This document shows positions 60,649 through 64,000 of a stretch of 64,000 nucleotides of DNA, in pieces (position 1 is the first letter of the stretch; each line of letters starts with the position of its first letter). A program made the position numbers and the translations under genes. The notes under the pieces are model-generated. The model was not told where the DNA came from. It saw only the letters and a list, made by a program, of their open reading frames with translations, and did not search any database. This DNA is from Polynucleobacter sp. AP-Nino-20-G2 (lineage in GTDB: Bacteria; Pseudomonadota; Gammaproteobacteria; Burkholderiales; Burkholderiaceae), in assembly GCF_018688235.1 (NCBI RefSeq), contig NZ_CP061313.1:1533130-1597129 (forward strand). Reading direction: 5' to 3'.

Positions 60649-61137
60649 ATGAAAAATTTTTATCACATATTTTTTAACGTTGGCATATCTGAGGAGGCGG
60701 ATTGCTGGGAGTCTGGGTATTTAAATAATGCCCAGATGGGCGAAATGAACTACATGATGGTTCAAATAGTGAAATCTGAATTGCAATGTATTGAGTTTCA
60801 AGTAAAGCATGAAGTTCGAAGAATTGAGTCAGGAGGCACACTTTCACAAAAAGAATTCACATCAAAATACTCAGAGTATTTCAATTTATCTAAGGAAGTT
60901 TTTGAAGAAATTCTTGCTATATCAATATTGCCAAAAAAACTTTCTAGATTAAATGACACTGGATTTGTAATCTATAACAAAAATACCATGGGTGAAATTA
61001 ATGCTGAAGGGCTTGGTCTCATGCCAAGCGAGCTAAAAACTGCTCGAATTGCATTTACTTCGGTTGAGCAAGAGCCTCTCGGGGAGGATAATTTTTTAGA
61101 TCATGAAGAAATTGCAGCGATCTACATTCCCGACTAG
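60649..61137 (+). CDS. Hypothetical protein
   Basis: 162 residues from MKNFYHIFFNVGISEEADCW. QCIEFQVKHEVRRIESGGTLSQKEF is a hydrophilic helical stretch. No domain recognised and base composition is AT-rich. Acidic C-terminus (GEDNFLDHEEIAAIYIPD). Probably an accessory gene of the mobile segment. Confidence 0.5.
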   Translation: MKNFYHIFFNVGISEEADCWESGYLNNAQMGEMNYMMVQIVKSELQCIEFQVKHEVRRIESGGTLSQKEFTSKYSEYFNLSKEVFEEILAISILPKKLSRLNDTGFVIYNKNTMGEINAEGLGLMPSELKTARIAFTSVEQEPLGEDNFLDHEEIAAIYIPD

Positions 61138-61515
61138 ATGCATATAGGCGAACTGCGTTCTCCTGTGATTTCGCTTCTCGCTCATCACATTTTTCTTTTC
61201 TCTGATTCTTTTATTAATTGATGATTGGGTGATAGAACTTTTAGCCAAACGACGGCTATAGCACTTAAAAAGCACTATGAGCCGCCGCTACGTGTAGATT
61301 GGTCTGATGTCACTTCCAGCTAACACGACTCTAGAGGGTATTCCGAAAGACTGATGGATTAAAACTTTCGACCTATTTTGGCATTGATTTGCCTAATAGG
61401 AACCTGCGGCCACCTGTTATACATAACCTCTAGAGCGATTATGTCAGGGCGGGGTCATTAGCCGACGTATTACAACCCGCGTTTTCTGCCGTTTTAGGTG
61501 GGCTAACCTTCACTA
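61138..61515. other. Gene-free interval with short inverted repeats
   Basis: No open frame with a plausible start. Short repeats are present: TAGCACTTAAAAAGCACTA (61259-61277) and CCTCTAGAGCGATTATG near 61428. Possible remnants of a replication or transfer region, but nothing specific can be named. Confidence 0.3.
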
Positions 61516-61884
61516 CTATTGCCTATGTATTTGCCTGCGAATCTTCTTATAAAGATTTAATACTCCAAATATCTGCCTAGCCGTTGCCTGTGTTTGCTTC
61601 AAATTAAATGTCTGTACTTGCTTTAGTTGCGCCTGATCTAATCGCAGCCTATGTTCTTGCAATAAGCAGTGAGCGGCTCTTTTTGCCAAAATAAACTTGG
61701 CTTCCAAATCGGGATTGATGCACTTTTCCGGATTAAGTCCCTGCGATCTAAACCATTGATCTGTAGCACTGCTGTCTTTGAGGGTCTTATATCTATTCAT
61801 ATAGTTATTTAGCAAACCACACAAATCACCACTAAATTTCTGGTTTCTAGTGGTTACCAATTTTTCAGGTTGCTCAACCACCAT
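61516..61884 (-). CDS. Hypothetical protein, helical
   Basis: 122 residues. LLNNYMNRYKTLKDSSATDQWFRSQGLNPEKC and a C-terminal helix with QTFNLKQTQATARQIFGVLN, rich in lysine and glutamine. Divergent from the DUF6641-like gene by 47 bp. No family recognised. Confidence 0.5.
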   Translation of the reverse strand: MVVEQPEKLVTTRNQKFSGDLCGLLNNYMNRYKTLKDSSATDQWFRSQGLNPEKCINPDLEAKFILAKRAAHCLLQEHRLRLDQAQLKQVQTFNLKQTQATARQIFGVLNLYKKIRRQIHRQ

Positions 61885-61931
61885 TTCTGATCATATTGTT
61901 GTATGTGCCCATTCACTATTAAGGAGTAAAC

Positions 61932-62369
61932 ATGAGCACACTAGAAACACTGAAATTCGTCAGCGTTACTAAACCCACTAAATTACCCGCTGTTGTCCAA
62001 AGACGTAATAAGCTATCCGATAAGCTTTGGGAACAGATCCAATTAGCTGAAGCTAAAAGCGCTGGCACAAGCTATGCCCCATTGAAAACCAAACGATTAA
62101 AAGATATTGAAGGCAATATCAAAATCTTAGAAGTGCCAAAACGTATCAAGCCTTGGTGGTTTACTGCCCAAAATGGCAAGTCCTGCCTTGTTGTCAGGTA
62201 CGGATCCAAAACGCTAGAAATATCACAAGGTAAATCGGCTATTGAGCTAGATAAGCCCTATGAACTTATACATACATTAGAGATGATTAAAACGGCTGTA
62301 GAAGCTGGCGAGCTAGATGCACAAATAGAGCGGGCGGCTGGACTGCTTAAAGAAGGGTTTCTCAAATGA
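61932..62369 (+). CDS. DUF6641-like protein
   Basis: 145 residues. LKFVSVTKPTKLPAVVQRRNKLSDKLWEQIQLAEA and PKRIKPWWFTAQNGKSCLVVRYGSKTLEI fit a small plasmid-associated family I recall as DUF6641. Overlaps the next small gene at ATGA, so the two are coupled. Function unknown. Confidence 0.65.
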   Translation: MSTLETLKFVSVTKPTKLPAVVQRRNKLSDKLWEQIQLAEAKSAGTSYAPLKTKRLKDIEGNIKILEVPKRIKPWWFTAQNGKSCLVVRYGSKTLEISQGKSAIELDKPYELIHTLEMIKTAVEAGELDAQIERAAGLLKEGFLK

Positions 62370-62515
62370 AGAAATACTTACTATGGGTACGTATTAACCA
62401 AACCCAAACCGCCAATACGATTGTGTATGCAGAAGGTCAATATCAAGCCAGGCAATTGGGTGAGATGCAGTACGGCATAGGAAATGTACTTAATTACACA
62501 GAAATTCATGAATAA
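62366..62515 (+). CDS. Small hypothetical protein, 49 residues
   Basis: The ATG is shared with the stop of the previous gene (ATGA overlap). The product reads MKKYLLWVRINQTQTANTIV, then YAEGQYQARQLGEMQYGIGN, ending VLNYTEIHE. The overlap and composition support translation. It is a common companion of DUF6641-type genes in plasmid or island modules by my recollection. Confidence 0.6.
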   Translation: MKKYLLWVRINQTQTANTIVYAEGQYQARQLGEMQYGIGNVLNYTEIHE

Positions 62516-62538
62516 TAAGCATTGGGTTAAATACATTA

Positions 62539-62721
62539 ATGCGCTTCTATGAATTTGGCATTAAACCCATTAAACCCTTATCAGCCCTAACCCCTGAAAA
62601 AGCACGCCTTGCCCACCTCAAGCAATCTAGCGAGCGAGCCAAAAAACTTTATAAGGCTGAACGAGAGCGACAAAACCTGATTAAATCCCAACGTAAGATT
62701 TTTAATCTTTCGAGACCTTGA
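62539..62721 (+). CDS. Small basic protein, 60 residues
   Basis: MRFYEFGIKPIKPLSALTPE, then a lysine/arginine-rich helix with HLKQSSERAKKLYKAERERQ. It follows the small gene by 23 bp. Likely nucleic acid-binding by charge only. No family recognised. Confidence 0.5.
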   Translation: MRFYEFGIKPIKPLSALTPEKARLAHLKQSSERAKKLYKAERERQNLIKSQRKIFNLSRP

Positions 62722-62832
62722 TTCATTTTGACTGAAATCGGGCTGGTTTTTGGTGGTTTTAAGTCAAAAAAGGGATCAATTATCATGACGGATGTCAGGC
62801 TATGCTACGCTGGCTTTAAATACCTTTATCAC

Positions 62833-62849
62833 CGTTACTTTAAGTAACG
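62833..62849. repeat. Solitary short palindrome (GTTACTT type)
   Basis: 8-bp arms CGTTACTT / AAGTAACG around a single T. It is the core of the 21-bp palindromes in repeats 1, 3 and 4, here without the rest of the repeat, in an intergenic region. Confidence 0.7.
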
Positions 62850-62907
62850 ATTGGCTACCTGCAATACTAGAAAACTCAAATTAAGCAACCGCAAAGAAAA
62901 TCTAATC

Positions 62908-63249
62908 ATGCCTAAATCACTTGAAGATTATCAGCTTGAATTTGATCACCTTGATCAATACTTGTCTGACTCTTTAGATAATGGAATCATAACGGGGGAT
63001 CACTATGACAATGCCGGAATGATCATTAGCGCTCTATATCCTGATGAGACTCGTAGCATTAATATGAAGAATGGAAATCTTGACGAAGGCTCGGACCCAG
63101 ATGATATTGGCGGGATTCCGATGCTAGATATGCTATTTAAGGCAGTTGATGATAAGAAACAATTTGTGAGTGATTTTAGAGAGGCAATTAAAGAATGCCG
63201 AAACTACAATATTGATGAGGTTGTAGCTGAAATTATCAAATCAAGATAA
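62908..63249 (+). CDS. Hypothetical acidic protein
   Basis: I chose the ATG at 62908 (MPKSLEDYQLEFDHLDQYL), giving 113 residues, over a TTG-started frame at 62851 that begins inside the palindrome region. The product is acidic (GSDPDDIGGIPMLDMLFKAV). It ends 4 bp before the exonuclease gene, suggesting co-transcription. No family recognised. Confidence 0.55.
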   Translation: MPKSLEDYQLEFDHLDQYLSDSLDNGIITGDHYDNAGMIISALYPDETRSINMKNGNLDEGSDPDDIGGIPMLDMLFKAVDDKKQFVSDFREAIKECRNYNIDEVVAEIIKSR

Positions 63250-63253
63250 CTAC

Positions 63254-63910
63254 ATGACCAAAACCATTATTTTCGATACCGAAGCTACGGGCATAAAAGA
63301 ACCCGTATTAATTGAAGCTGCTTGGGTTGAGCTTGAGTCTATTGAGCCCTTTACTGTTACCAACCCTTTCGTACAGCGTTATAACCCTGGTAAACCCATT
63401 ACCCTTGGTGCACTAGCTACTCATCACATTATGGATGAAGAGTTAGTTGATTGCCCACCAGCAGCTAGCTTCACCTTGCCTGGGCATGTGGACTACATCA
63501 TTGGGCATAACGTGGACTTTGACTGGGAAGTAATTGGCAAACCTGAAATCAAACGTATTTGCACGCTGGCACTTGCTCGCAAGCTTTGGCCAGATTTAGA
63601 TAGCCATAATCAAAGCGCACTGATGTATTACTTAGAGCGGGCTACAGCACGTGAGCAATTACGCAATGCCCACTCAGCCATTGCAGATGTTGGTGTTTGT
63701 GCTGTGATCCTTGATCATATTTGCCAGCAGCTAGGCGTTAAAACTATTGAAGATTTATATAAGGAATCCGAGAAGGCTAGAACCCCAACCACAATGCCAT
63801 TTGGCAAACATAAAGGCTTATTGCTAGCGGATGTTCCCAGTGATTACAAACAGTGGCTACTGACTCAAGGAGATATTGATCCCTACTTACGGAAGGCATT
63901 AGGAGCATAG
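63254..63910 (+). CDS. ExoX-like 3'-5' exonuclease with C-terminal DUF3820-type module
   Basis: 218 residues. Exonuclease motifs: IIFDTEATGI (D, E), GHNVDFDWEV (D) and NAHSAIADVGV (H, D), the DEDDh set. The C-terminal TMPFGKHKGLLLADVPSDYKQWLL is the short module found in ExoX-like and DUF3820 proteins. It probably trims DNA ends in repair or in phage/plasmid metabolism. It differs from the DnaQ/GIY-YIG fusion at 14.4 kb. Confidence 0.85.
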   Translation: MTKTIIFDTEATGIKEPVLIEAAWVELESIEPFTVTNPFVQRYNPGKPITLGALATHHIMDEELVDCPPAASFTLPGHVDYIIGHNVDFDWEVIGKPEIKRICTLALARKLWPDLDSHNQSALMYYLERATAREQLRNAHSAIADVGVCAVILDHICQQLGVKTIEDLYKESEKARTPTTMPFGKHKGLLLADVPSDYKQWLLTQGDIDPYLRKALGA

Positions 63911-63960
63911 ATTTAAATCCTATGGCACGCTTATTCAATCTCGCCCGACCCACCAAAAAT

Positions 63961-63992
63961 AAAGCCCTTGAATGCAGATTCAGGGGCTTTTT
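63961..63992 (+). terminator. Terminator after the exonuclease gene
   Basis: AAAGCCC-TTGAAT / ATTCA-GGGGCTTT with a short loop, followed by TTTTTC, about 50 bp past the stop. Confidence 0.8.
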
Positions 63993-64000
63993 CATTACAG

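Overview
The window looks like a chromosomal segment of a small-genome, low-to-moderate GC betaproteobacterium of the Burkholderiaceae, most like Polynucleobacter. This is inferred from gene content: tripartite-tricarboxylate (Bug/TctC) binding proteins, a Burkholderiales-type gram-negative porin, a BenM/CatM-type aromatic regulon and an Azoarcus-like tRNA group I intron. No 16S rRNA gene is present to confirm it.

Layout. (1) 1-14.1 kb: a partial YtcJ-like amidohydrolase with two outer-membrane proteins; a nitroreductase; a leuC/leuD-type hydro-lyase pair co-transcribed with a Bug receptor and divergent from a LysR gene; a BLUF photoreceptor; a two-subunit molybdenum hydroxylase; a bicupin; a periplasmic asparaginase. 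(2) 14.1-27.3 kb: mostly housekeeping and stress genes, including a DnaQ/GIY-YIG fusion nuclease, an Rrf2 regulator, a Lon-N protein, an MpaB-like oxygenase, MAPEG, alkB, folB, sodC, tRNA-Gly(CCC), htpG and hsp20. (3) 27.5-38.3 kb: a segment with a CHRD protein and a complete selenoneine pathway (senB, egtD, senC/selD, senA) wrapped around a four-gene phosphonate-type ABC transporter, probably for selenium uptake. It ends in a tRNA-Ile gene interrupted by a 223-nt group I intron. (4) 38.3-40.6 kb: an autotransporter-like protein and a gene-poor stretch. (5) 40.6-56 kb: a porin gene truncated by a repeat, then one 13-gene minus-strand run (catB-catC-catA-benA-benB-benC-benD-benE-pcaI-pcaJ-pcaF-pcaD, AAHS permease, Bug receptor) driven by a divergent LysR gene with an ATAC-N7-GTAT operator. 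It encodes benzoate to acetyl-CoA plus succinyl-CoA. (6) 56-64 kb: mobile-element-like genes (two NUMOD-like repeat proteins, an AAA ATPase, a short tyrosine recombinase, small hypothetical proteins and an ExoX-like nuclease).

The most unusual structural signal is a family of long repeats that partition regions 3, 4 and 5. Four copies begin at the same TTATGAGAGCAG core (27569, 38306, 40578, 55960). Two of them are fused exactly, at the anticodon loop, to displaced 3' halves of a tRNA-Ile gene that keep a terminator hairpin. Copies 1 and 2 are one subtype and flank the selenoneine segment. Copies 3 and 4 are another and flank the benzoate segment. This suggests that the selenoneine and benzoate modules are gene cassettes moved by site-specific recombination at tRNA-Ile, with the intron-bearing tRNA as the currently complete copy. 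No functional integrase lies beside these sites. The only recombinase in the window is the short one near 60 kb.
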